Positions 5,819 through 11,325 of a stretch of DNA of 11,325 nucleotides are shown here, piece after piece. Location of the stretch: NCBI GenBank assembly GCA_017939855.1, contig JAGAZW010000175.1, forward strand, positions 1 to 11,325. Direction: 5' to 3'. The position numbers and the translations under genes were made by a program. Under the pieces are notes generated by a model, which saw only the letters and a list, made by a program, of their open reading frames with translations, was not told the origin of the DNA and did no database searches. Each line of letters starts with the position of its first letter. Position 1 is the first letter of the stretch. The stretch comes from Clostridia bacterium (lineage in GTDB: Bacteria > Bacillota > Clostridia > Oscillospirales > Acutalibacteraceae).

Positions 5819-8545
5819 ATGGGTATATTGAGTAAAATATTCGGCAACTACAGCGAAAAAGAATTAAAACGCATTATGCCGATAAAAGACAAGGTTCTTG
5901 CCTTGGAGGAAGAATACAAGGCACTCTCCGACGAGCAATTAAAAGCAAAAACAATAGAATTTAAAAACAGACTCATAACAGGCGAAACCCTGGACGATAT
6001 TCTTGCTGAAGCATTTGCCGCCTGTAGAGAGGCAGCCGATAGAGTTTTGGGTATGCGTCACTTCCCTGTTCAGATTTTGGGAGGAATAGTGCTTCACCAG
6101 GGTAGAATCAGTGAAATGAAAACCGGTGAAGGTAAAACTCTGGTAGCAACACTTCCAGCCTATCTTAACGCACTTTCGGGAGAAGGTGTCCACATAGTAA
6201 CGGTAAACGATTATCTTGCAAAGCGTGACTCTGAATGGATGGGTAAAATTTATCGTTTTATGGGACTGAGCGTAGGTCTTATTGTTCACGGTATGACCAA
6301 CGACGAAAAGCGTGAGGCGTACAATTCCGATATAACCTACTGCACCAATAACGAATTGGGATTCGACTATCTTCGTGACAACATGGTTATATACAAGGAA
6401 CAAAAGGTTCAGCGAGGACACAATTTTGCTATTGTTGACGAAGTGGACTCTATCCTTATCGACGAAGCACGAACACCGCTTATCATTTCGGGTCAGGGAG
6501 ATAAATCCACCGACCTTTATACCCGTGCGAACAGTTTTGCACGCAGTCTTAAAATGGTCAAGGTTAAAGAAATGGACGATAAGGCTACCGACGATGCGGC
6601 AGGATACGAAGGCGATTATATTGTTGACGAAAAGGCAAACACCGCAACACTGACAGCCTCCGGTATTTCAAAAGCAGAGCAGTATTTTAATCTTGAAAAC
6701 CTCAACGATTCTGAAAACATCACCATTGCACACCATATAAATCAGGCTATAAAGGCTCACGGAGTTATGAAGCGTGACGTTGATTATGTCGTAAAAGACG
6801 GCGAGGTTATAATTGTTGACGAATTTACCGGACGCCTTATGTTCGGCAGACGCTATAATGAAGGTCTGCATCAGGCAATAGAGGCAAAAGAAGGCGTTAA
6901 GATTGAAAACGAGTCCAAAACACTTGCGACAATTACCTTCCAAAACTTCTTCCGCCTTTACAATAAGCTTTCGGGCATGACCGGTACCGCTATGACCGAG
7001 GAAGCAGAATTTAGAGAAATTTATAAGCTCGATGTGGTCGAAATACCCACAAATAAACCTCTTGCACGTATTGATGAAAACGATGTTATTTATAAAACAG
7101 AACTTGCAAAATTTAAAGCCGTTATCCGCAAAATTGCTGAATGTCACAGCAAGGGTCAGCCGGTGCTTGTTGGTACTGTTACCATCGAGAAGTCAGAGCT
7201 GCTTTCTTCCATTTTGCGTAAAAACGGCATTAAGCATAATGTTTTAAACGCAAAGCATCACGAAAAAGAAGCCGAAATTATCGCTCAGGCAGGGAAATTG
7301 GGAGCTGTTACAATAGCTACTAATATGGCAGGACGTGGTACCGATATTATGCTTGGAGGTAATGCGGAATATCTTGCGAAATCTGCCCTGCGTCACGACG
7401 GACTGAGCGAAGAAATGATAGTTGAGGCAACCGGCTTTGGCGATACCGATAACGAAGAGATTATCGCCGCCCGCCAAAAGTATACAGAATACTATGAAAA
7501 GTATAAAGCCGAAATCGCCCCCGAGGCACAAAAGGTAAGAGAAGCGGGCGGCTTATGTATAATAGGCACCGAACGCCACGACTCAAGGCGTATAGATAAT
7601 CAGCTAAGAGGTCGTGCGGGGCGTCAGGGTGACCCGGGTAACACCAAATTCTATATCGCTTTAGACGATGACCTTATGCGTCTTTATGGCGGCGAACGCA
7701 TTTCAGCTTTAATGGGAGCACTAAAGGTTGAAGAGGATATGCCGCTTGAAGCAAATATGCTCTCTAAGACCATAGAAAGTGCGCAGAGAAAAAAAGAAGG
7801 TATAAACTTCGCTTCTCGTAAACACGTGCTCGAATACGACGATGTTATGAACAAACAGCGTGAGCTTATCTATGAGCAGAGAAATAAGGTGCTGAACGGC
7901 GAAAATCTTAAAGATACCGTCTTGCGTATGATAGACGATACCGTTGATTCTTACACAAAAATTTATCTTTCCGACCCCATACACGATAATTGGGACGTAT
8001 CGGGTCTTCGAGATTACTTTTTGGGATGGATCACTACCCCTGATGACCTTAAATTTTCTGTTGAGGAATTAGGTAATACTTCAGCCAATGAAGTAGCCGA
8101 ACAGCTTAAAGCAAAAGCGCACTCTATCTATGAGAAAAGGGAACTCGAATACGGTAGCGAGGTTATGCGTGAAATTGAACGTGTTATGCTGTTGCGCTCG
8201 GTTGATACCAACTGGATGGATCATATCGACAATATGGATCAGCTTCGTGAGGGTATAGGACTGAGGGCATACGGTCAGCATAACCCGGTTGTTGAATACC
8301 GCAACGAAAGCTATGATATGTTCTCTGCTATGACCGATACCATCCGTGAACAAACCGCAAAGCTGGTTATGACCGTCCGTGTTAAACCCAAAGAGGAAAT
8401 AAAACGTGAAAAGGTTGCCGAAGAAACCGGCACAGGAGATAAGCCCAATACAGTCAGAGGTAAAGGCGTTGTGAGCAAAAACGCCCTCTGTCCATGCGGC
8501 AGCGGTAAAAAGTATAAACGCTGTTGCGGTAAAGATATGGAATAA
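5819..8545 (+). CDS. secA: Preprotein translocase motor ATPase SecA
   Basis: SecA uses ATP to push unfolded secretory proteins through the SecYEG channel. The 908-residue product is full length. It shows the N-terminal FGNYSEKELKR segment, Walker A MKTGEGKT (100-107), the DEAD-like DEVD (207-210) followed by DEARTPL, and a preprotein-binding domain (about 225-365). The second nucleotide-binding domain carries TNMAGRGTDI and QLRGRAGRQGD, and the helical scaffold and wing domains follow. The C-terminal zinc site NALCPCGSGKKYKRCC has Cys891, Cys893, Cys902 and Cys903 and normally binds SecB or ribosomes. AAGAGGT about 7 bases upstream sets the ATG. In many Clostridia prfB follows secA; here a terminator and a transposase pseudogene do instead. 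Confidence 0.98.
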   Translation: MGILSKIFGNYSEKELKRIMPIKDKVLALEEEYKALSDEQLKAKTIEFKNRLITGETLDDILAEAFAACREAADRVLGMRHFPVQILGGIVLHQGRISEMKTGEGKTLVATLPAYLNALSGEGVHIVTVNDYLAKRDSEWMGKIYRFMGLSVGLIVHGMTNDEKREAYNSDITYCTNNELGFDYLRDNMVIYKEQKVQRGHNFAIVDEVDSILIDEARTPLIISGQGDKSTDLYTRANSFARSLKMVKVKEMDDKATDDAAGYEGDYIVDEKANTATLTASGISKAEQYFNLENLNDSENITIAHHINQAIKAHGVMKRDVDYVVKDGEVIIVDEFTGRLMFGRRYNEGLHQAIEAKEGVKIENESKTLATITFQNFFRLYNKLSGMTGTAMTEEAEFREIYKLDVVEIPTNKPLARIDENDVIYKTELAKFKAVIRKIAECHSKGQPVLVGTVTIEKSELLSSILRKNGIKHNVLNAKHHEKEAEIIAQAGKLGAVTIATNMAGRGTDIMLGGNAEYLAKSALRHDGLSEEMIVEATGFGDTDNEEIIAARQKYTEYYEKYKAEIAPEAQKVREAGGLCIIGTERHDSRRIDNQLRGRAGRQGDPGNTKFYIALDDDLMRLYGGERISALMGALKVEEDMPLEANMLSKTIESAQRKKEGINFASRKHVLEYDDVMNKQRELIYEQRNKVLNGENLKDTVLRMIDDTVDSYTKIYLSDPIHDNWDVSGLRDYFLGWITTPDDLKFSVEELGNTSANEVAEQLKAKAHSIYEKRELEYGSEVMREIERVMLLRSVDTNWMDHIDNMDQLREGIGLRAYGQHNPVVEYRNESYDMFSAMTDTIREQTAKLVMTVRVKPKEEIKREKVAEETGTGDKPNTVRGKGVVSKNALCPCGSGKKYKRCCGKDME

Positions 8546-8570
8546 AATTTAGCAATAACACCCAACAAAA

Positions 8571-8605
8571 CGGAGCCCTCGCCTATACGAGAGCTCCGAA
8601 TTTTT
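8571..8605 (+). terminator. Intrinsic terminator after secA
   Basis: CGGAGC (8571-8576) pairs with GCTCCG (8593-8598). After one C/A mismatch, CTCG (8578-8581) pairs with CGAG (8588-8591) around a 6-base loop. AATTTTT follows. The T-run overlaps the stop codon of the convergent transposase pseudogene, so the hairpin may also act on the minus strand. Confidence 0.8.
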
Positions 8606-8800
8606 ATTCAATATAAAATTTATCTTCTTGCCATTTAGAAGGATTATCGTTAATATATTCCAATATCTCCATATAATCCTGTTCTCCTCGGATTATGTGG
8701 TCATATGAACGGCTTTGCCAAATATTTTTACCGTATTTCCGATTGCAAAACCTTTTAAATGTACCTACAAATTTTGATATTGTCGAATTGGTTATTGTTG

Positions 8801-8829
8801 TTGTAGGGACCGGCCTCCCGGACGGTCCG
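8801..8829 (+). repeat. REP-like element, copy B (GTAG plus hairpin), inside the RAYT pseudogene
   Basis: The element starts TTGTAGGGA. Directly after GTAG (8803-8806) is an 8-bp imperfect hairpin: GGACCG (8807-8812) pairs with CGGTCC (8823-8828), a single G/A mismatch (8813/8822) follows, then CC/GG around loop TCCC. GTAG at the foot of a stem-loop is the known architecture of REPs handled by RAYTs. On the other strand it encodes NGPSGRPVPTT of the transposase. It matches copy A at 23 of 29 positions without gaps, in opposite orientation. Confidence 0.7.
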
Positions 8830-8972
8830 TTTGGACATTCGTGTATTTACAAAATTAAATGTATATGATTAGGCATTATAACATATTTATCTACACATAC
8901 ATTATCATAAAAGTCGTTCATTATTTTTAACTGTCCGTCTGCAATTTTTCCGTATTCTGATAATATGCTTTG

Positions 8973-9001
8973 CGGACGGTCAAGGATGCCCTTCCCTACA
9001 A
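8973..9001 (-). repeat. REP-like element, copy A, inside the RAYT pseudogene
   Basis: Read on the minus strand it starts TTGTAGGGA and ends GACCGTCCG, like copy B. After GTAG (complement 8996-8999) a weaker stem forms: GGAAGG pairs with CCTT and CC across loop GCAT with a GA bulge. It encodes VGKGILDRP in the transposase frame. It lies 143 bases from copy B in inverted orientation, with the HUH motif codons (8859-8867) between them. Confidence 0.6.
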
Positions 9002-9140
9002 TGTCACATAAAATTTTGACTTTGCCTTTTGTACACAATGTTATAAAATAGTATCCTGGGGCATTGTAATTATACTCTTTTAGTCTTATCTCTTTTCTTT
9101 TAGGCAATTCCATATTATCACCCCTAACATTCTAACAAAC

Positions 9141-9170
9141 AAACGGGCAGAAAATAGTTTCTGTCCGTTT
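9141..9170 (-). terminator. Probable terminator of the rSAM/PqqD operon
   Basis: A 13-bp inverted repeat (9141-9153 against 9158-9170, one non-Watson-Crick pair at 9147/9164) closes loop ATAG. On the minus strand the stem is followed by TTTGTTTGTTAG. It begins within the stop codon of the signal peptidase-like gene and would separate it from the RAYT pseudogene. Confidence 0.6.
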
Positions 9171-9639
9171 ATTTCGCTTTCGGTTTCCCGAAAATTAAAT
9201 GCTTAATTTTTACAAGCAGTTTTCTGCCTTTGTGCCACATAACACGCAAAGGGAAGGTAAGGCGCATAAAAAGGATGTACGCCTTATACAGACGGTTCGT
9301 TTCGCAGTCGTATTTTTTACCGTTTCGGTAAAACTCTTTGAGTACGCCTATTATCCATTCGGGTTTAATATACTCTTTGTTAAGTCTATTATCTCCACGA
9401 ATAATATAGCAGTCTTTTGTTACCTTAAGCACCCTATGAATAAGCAGCTTACCGCTTGGCATTCTGTAAACGGCGACATCGTGCTTTTTCAAAGGGGCAT
9501 CAAGCTTTTTGATAACCACCATATCTTTGCGATGTCTTAACATCGGATACATACTAACCCCCGATGTGCTGGTCATTATTTCGCCCTTTTCGCAGAGAGC
9601 CGCTTCAATATTCAGTTTAGAAGAATCCGCGCTGAACAT
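9169..9639 (-). CDS. S26-type (SipW-like) signal peptidase-like protein without an N-terminal anchor
   Basis: The 156-residue product carries the signal peptidase I box SGVSMYPML with candidate nucleophile Ser29 (SMxP). It also has LLIHRVLKV with His68, the place of the second dyad residue in ER/SipW-type enzymes, and IIRGDNR (79-85). This points to a Ser/His peptidase rather than the Ser/Lys bacterial type. There is no N-terminal transmembrane helix; a hydrophobic and basic C-terminal stretch (AYILFMRLTFPLRVMW then many Lys) may hold it at the membrane. The ATG directly follows the pqqD stop (TAAATG) with only a weak GAAGGCG upstream, so translation is probably coupled. Placed last in an rSAM/PqqD operon, it may remove a leader peptide. 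That role is inferred; a function in cutting another protein is equally possible. Confidence 0.75.
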   Translation of the reverse strand: MFSADSSKLNIEAALCEKGEIMTSTSGVSMYPMLRHRKDMVVIKKLDAPLKKHDVAVYRMPSGKLLIHRVLKVTKDCYIIRGDNRLNKEYIKPEWIIGVLKEFYRNGKKYDCETNRLYKAYILFMRLTFPLRVMWHKGRKLLVKIKHLIFGKPKAK

Positions 9640-9906
9640 TTATTCAACTACGCCTTCAGCCTTAAGCTTATCGGTAAATTCGGTAATAGTTTCTCTTGCT
9701 TCTTGCTCGGTAGACTCGGGATGTTTTTTAAGCATCTCGGCAATTATTTCGTCAAGAGTTATCTCATTTTTGAGAAGCTCAAAAATCTGGACACCAATAT
9801 CGTTCATCTTAACAAATCCGTTGAACTTCTCCATATCGTCGCCTACTGCTACAGCTACCATCTGGTCGGCAACCTCGTTGATAATAAACTGATATTTAAG
9901 TTTCAT
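9640..9906 (-). CDS. PqqD-like RiPP recognition element protein
   Basis: PqqD-family proteins bind the leader of a ribosomal peptide and present it to a radical SAM enzyme. From ATG 9904-9906 the product is 88 residues, the usual PqqD size. It shows a beta-rich N-terminal part (KYQFIINEVADQMVAVAVG), the hallmark MNDIGVQIFELL (34-45), the helix TLDEIIAEML, and a C-terminal helical end TITEFTDKLKAEGVV. This start has an excellent AAAGGAG at complement 9916-9922, 9 bases upstream. The frame stays open to an earlier ATG at 10006-10008 that overlaps the kinase stop, but those extra 34 codons look like a transposase relic and are not part of the PqqD fold. The downstream peptidase gene starts on the base after the stop codon. 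Confidence 0.85.
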   Translation of the reverse strand: MKLKYQFIINEVADQMVAVAVGDDMEKFNGFVKMNDIGVQIFELLKNEITLDEIIAEMLKKHPESTEQEARETITEFTDKLKAEGVVE

Positions 9907-9924
9907 AGCATTTTTCTCCTTTGT

Positions 9925-10008
9925 TTCAATATTAAATCTATTCTGATTCCATTTTTCAGGATTGTTGTCAATATATTGCCTATTTGCTTTTCTTTCGGGT
10001 AAATTCAT
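9925..10008 (-). pseudogene. Internally deleted RAYT transposase remnant upstream of pqqD
   Basis: The 28 codons read MNLPERKANR then QYIDNNPEKWNQNRFNIE. The first part resembles the start of the RAYT at 9113 (MELPKRKEIR; 6 of 10 residues, 20 of 30 bases). The second resembles its last residues (YINDNPSKWQEDKFYIE; 9 of 17 residues, 38 of 51 bases). The roughly 140 residues between are missing. The relic begins with an ATG overlapping the kinase stop (ATGA) and runs in frame into pqqD. The C-terminal match is convincing; the N-terminal one is short and could be chance. Confidence 0.65.
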
Positions 10009-10715
10009 TTTTTGAAAATGGTATTGTATGCAATCTCGGCAGCTTTCGGCGCCATATTACAATGAATTATCCATAAATCGCAACAAGAAAGTAGCCTGTC
10101 TATAAGCGTCATTGTTTTCATCATAGCCTGTGGAGCTTTCGGCATATAAACCTGATTCATAATACGGTCTATAATATCTTGTTTTTGCACCTTTTCAACA
10201 TAATTCGTTTCACTTCTCTCAATAAAACAAATATGCTTTAACGGTGTTCGCATATTACAGCCTAAATGCTCTTTTCCGTTCCAAGGCGTACCATAAGCAT
10301 ATGGCTGTTCGGGCTCGTCCTCAAAAAATCTCACAATCGGCTTGTCGCCATTTACAACCACCATTTTTTCGCCCAAATACTTCTGCCATAAATTCATATG
10401 GGTGGTCTTGCCGGTGCCACTGTGAGCCGCAAAAGCAACCCCCACACCGTCTACATCAAAGCATGCAGAATGAAGCACAAACGCATCATTAAGCGGTAGC
10501 CATTCGGCAATTTTTCTATATGTAGCAATACTTTCAAGATAACTTAGAGAAAAAAAACCTTCATAGTTTTTCTTTTCAGTTTCAATATCATTATCACTCG
10601 TTTTCACCGAAAAGTCAACTTTTGCTTTTTTTGTTTTATACTTTTCTAATAGATTTTTAATATAATCGTACAAATATATCAGTTCCATATCAAAATCGGC
10701 AAGCTTAAAATACAT
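10005..10715 (-). CDS. HPr kinase/PEP carboxykinase-like P-loop protein (SerK-like), probable RiPP-cluster kinase
   Basis: The 236-residue protein has the HprK-type P-loop AAHSGTGKTTH (96-106, Lys103), in which Ala97 replaces the usual first Gly. A VNGDKP segment (121-126) holds the likely metal or catalytic Asp124, and YGTPWNGKEH (141-150) is conserved in kinases of this subfamily. It lacks the N-terminal domain of true HPr kinases and no ptsH is nearby, so control of sugar uptake is unlikely. Homologues occur with PqqD-like proteins in peptide modification clusters, some phosphorylating lasso peptides. AAAGGAG at complement 10723-10729, 7 bases from the ATG, sets the start. The gene is 22 bases downstream of the rSAM gene. 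Its stop overlaps the ATG of the RAYT relic before pqqD. The kinase fold is well supported; the substrate is unknown. Confidence 0.8.
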   Translation of the reverse strand: MYFKLADFDMELIYLYDYIKNLLEKYKTKKAKVDFSVKTSDNDIETEKKNYEGFFSLSYLESIATYRKIAEWLPLNDAFVLHSACFDVDGVGVAFAAHSGTGKTTHMNLWQKYLGEKMVVVNGDKPIVRFFEDEPEQPYAYGTPWNGKEHLGCNMRTPLKHICFIERSETNYVEKVQKQDIIDRIMNQVYMPKAPQAMMKTMTLIDRLLSCCDLWIIHCNMAPKAAEIAYNTIFKK

Positions 10716-10737
10716 TTATACTCTCCTTTGAATTAAA

Positions 10738-11325
10738 TTAACTCAAATAAGTTACTTCGTCATTAATTGTTTCGTCGCTAATCTGTTGATTCATCAAAAA
10801 ATATTGATAGCTGTTTTTCATCTGCTCTTTAATATATTTCAGTTTCAATTTTTTATCAACCTCATCACAGTTTGGTTCAGAAATAGGGCATGCTTTTAAT
10901 GGAATACATTTAGGTTGTAATGGACAGGTGTGGCATTTTTCGCCATAATCAGTAATTTCTTTGAATTCGTTTAGTATCCGTTCATCTACTTCATCACTAT
11001 AAATACTACCATAAAAATGATCATCGGTATAATGCTCACATTTACCAAGATTGCCATTTGGCAAAATTGTAGTACTATCGTTATGATCTGCAAGACAATG
11101 CTTTGCTTTGCGATATGACTCAATTATAAATTTATATTTTAATCCGTATTTATCAAGAATTTCATTGATTTCATCATACTTATTCCACAAAAGTATTTTA
11201 TCCTCAATGCTACGTGCGTTATATTTCAAAGCAGTTTTTTCAAAAAGAATTGTAATATAGACTTTACAATTTTCATACTTGCCATAACGTTCACAAAGTT
11301 GATATGTTAATTTTTTTAAATCTTC
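10738..11325 (-). CDS. Radical SAM/SPASM peptide maturase, C-terminal 195 residues (5' end outside window)
   Basis: The frame is open from the right edge to TAA 10738-10740. The visible part is the end of the TIM-barrel region followed by a SPASM domain that would bind two auxiliary iron-sulphur clusters. Counted from the window edge, Cys77 is followed 13 residues later by Gly91 and then, after 4 more, Cys96 (the Cx9-15Gx4C pattern). Cys131-x2-Cys134-x5-Cys140 comes next, then Cys146 and Cys153. The last part has Cx5C where the classic pattern is Cx3C. The CxxxCxxC motif for the SAM cluster must lie beyond the edge. No start codon is in view: the TTG at 11227-11229 is an internal Leu, since coding continues through it. 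With HprK-like, PqqD-like and peptidase genes directly downstream, it is most likely the modifying enzyme of a RiPP pathway. Confidence 0.85.
   Translation of the reverse strand, partial: EDLKKLTYQLCERYGKYENCKVYITILFEKTALKYNARSIEDKILLWNKYDEINEILDKYGLKYKFIIESYRKAKHCLADHNDSTTILPNGNLGKCEHYTDDHFYGSIYSDEVDERILNEFKEITDYGEKCHTCPLQPKCIPLKACPISEPNCDEVDKKLKLKYIKEQMKNSYQYFLMNQQISDETINDEVTYLS

Larger units (their letters stand above)
8604..9113 (-). pseudogene. REP-associated tyrosine transposase (RAYT, Y1/IS200-like) broken by one in-frame stop
   Basis: RAYTs are single-copy HUH-type transposases linked to scattered REP palindromes. The frame starts at ATG 9111-9113 after AGGGGTG (complement 9119-9125) and reads MELPKRKEIRLKEY..., APGYYFITLCTKGK and YVIMPNHIHLIL with the HUH pair His83/His85, then hits TAA at 8847-8849 (codon 89). 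The same frame then continues for 80 codons without another stop: IHECPNGPSGRPVP, TISKFVGTFKRFCNRKYGKN, IWQSRSYDHIIRGE with the candidate catalytic Tyr137, and EYINDNPSKWQEDKFYIE, ending at TAA 8604-8606. The total of 170 codons is the normal RAYT length, so only one base change (for example TTA to TAA) separates it from an intact gene. The decay looks recent. Two REP-like elements lie within the coding sequence. Translation from an internal start cannot restore both the HUH motif and the tyrosine. Confidence 0.9.

Noticed and set aside
8546..8603. secA-prfB programmed frameshift neighbourhood
   Set aside because: prfB often follows secA, but here a terminator and the transposase pseudogene follow; no prfB sequence is seen.
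8761..8768. A third REP-like start, TTTGTAGGTAC, on the minus strand in the RAYT gene
   Set aside because: Only TTGTAGG matches; no hairpin or GACnGTCCG end follows, so it is most likely chance in the codons for KFVGT.
8847..9113. An independent 88-residue protein
   Set aside because: It is the N-terminal half of the RAYT; the same frame continues after the TAA with the rest of the family.
9907..10008. N-terminal extension of PqqD from the ATG at 10008
   Set aside because: The added residues resemble a RAYT relic, and the ATG at 9906 has a far better ribosome binding site and gives the normal PqqD length.
11227..11229. TTG as the start of the gene ending at 10738
   Set aside because: The frame is open through the window edge, the upstream codons encode plausible protein, and a SPASM domain needs the upstream radical SAM domain.
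1..11325. CRISPR arrays, tRNA or rRNA genes, riboswitches, phage attachment sites
   Set aside because: No regularly spaced direct repeats, cloverleaf-like sequences or long structured leaders were found on reading both strands; intergenic gaps are all shorter than 100 bases.

Overview
The window looks like a chromosomal segment from a low-to-moderate GC Bacillota, most likely an anaerobic, gut-type member of the Clostridia. The signs are strong AAAGGAG-type ribosome binding sites, TTGACA/TATAAT-type promoters, a threonyl-tRNA synthetase without the TGS domain, a SecA with the C-terminal zinc motif, and a NusG-domain-II / Gx-transporter / ApbE set typical of this phylum. The taxonomic placement is inference; no rRNA or other marker is present.

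Bases 1-5758 are housekeeping and redox genes. The 3' end of an unrecognised plus-strand gene (1-144) converges on a minus-strand block reading eetA-like (NusG II) -> eetB-like (Gx) -> asnB -> thrS, with a perfect bidirectional hairpin terminator between them. asnB and thrS each seem to have their own promoter. The -35 box of thrS contains the asnB stop codon, and the thrS leader is too short for a T-box. Divergent from eetA-like is apbE, a lipoprotein FAD:protein FMN transferase whose promoter sits so close to its ATG that the mRNA should be leaderless. EetA/EetB-like proteins plus ApbE recall the flavin-based extracellular electron transfer loci of Firmicutes, although the other genes of such loci are not here.

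Bases 5759-8605 hold secA with its own promoter and a terminator.

Bases 8604-11325 are the accessory part, all on the minus strand. An operon of radical SAM/SPASM protein (5' end off the window), HPr-kinase-like protein, PqqD-like protein and S26-type signal peptidase-like protein forms a RiPP-style (peptide modification) maturation cassette; no precursor peptide is visible here. Downstream is a REP-associated tyrosine transposase (RAYT) gene broken by one in-frame TAA. Its own coding sequence contains two inverted REP-like elements, each beginning TTGTAGGGA with a hairpin directly after the GTAG. A second, heavily deleted RAYT fossil lies between the kinase and pqqD, in frame with pqqD. The two most interesting observations are this RAYT/REP arrangement and the kinase-containing rSAM/PqqD cassette.
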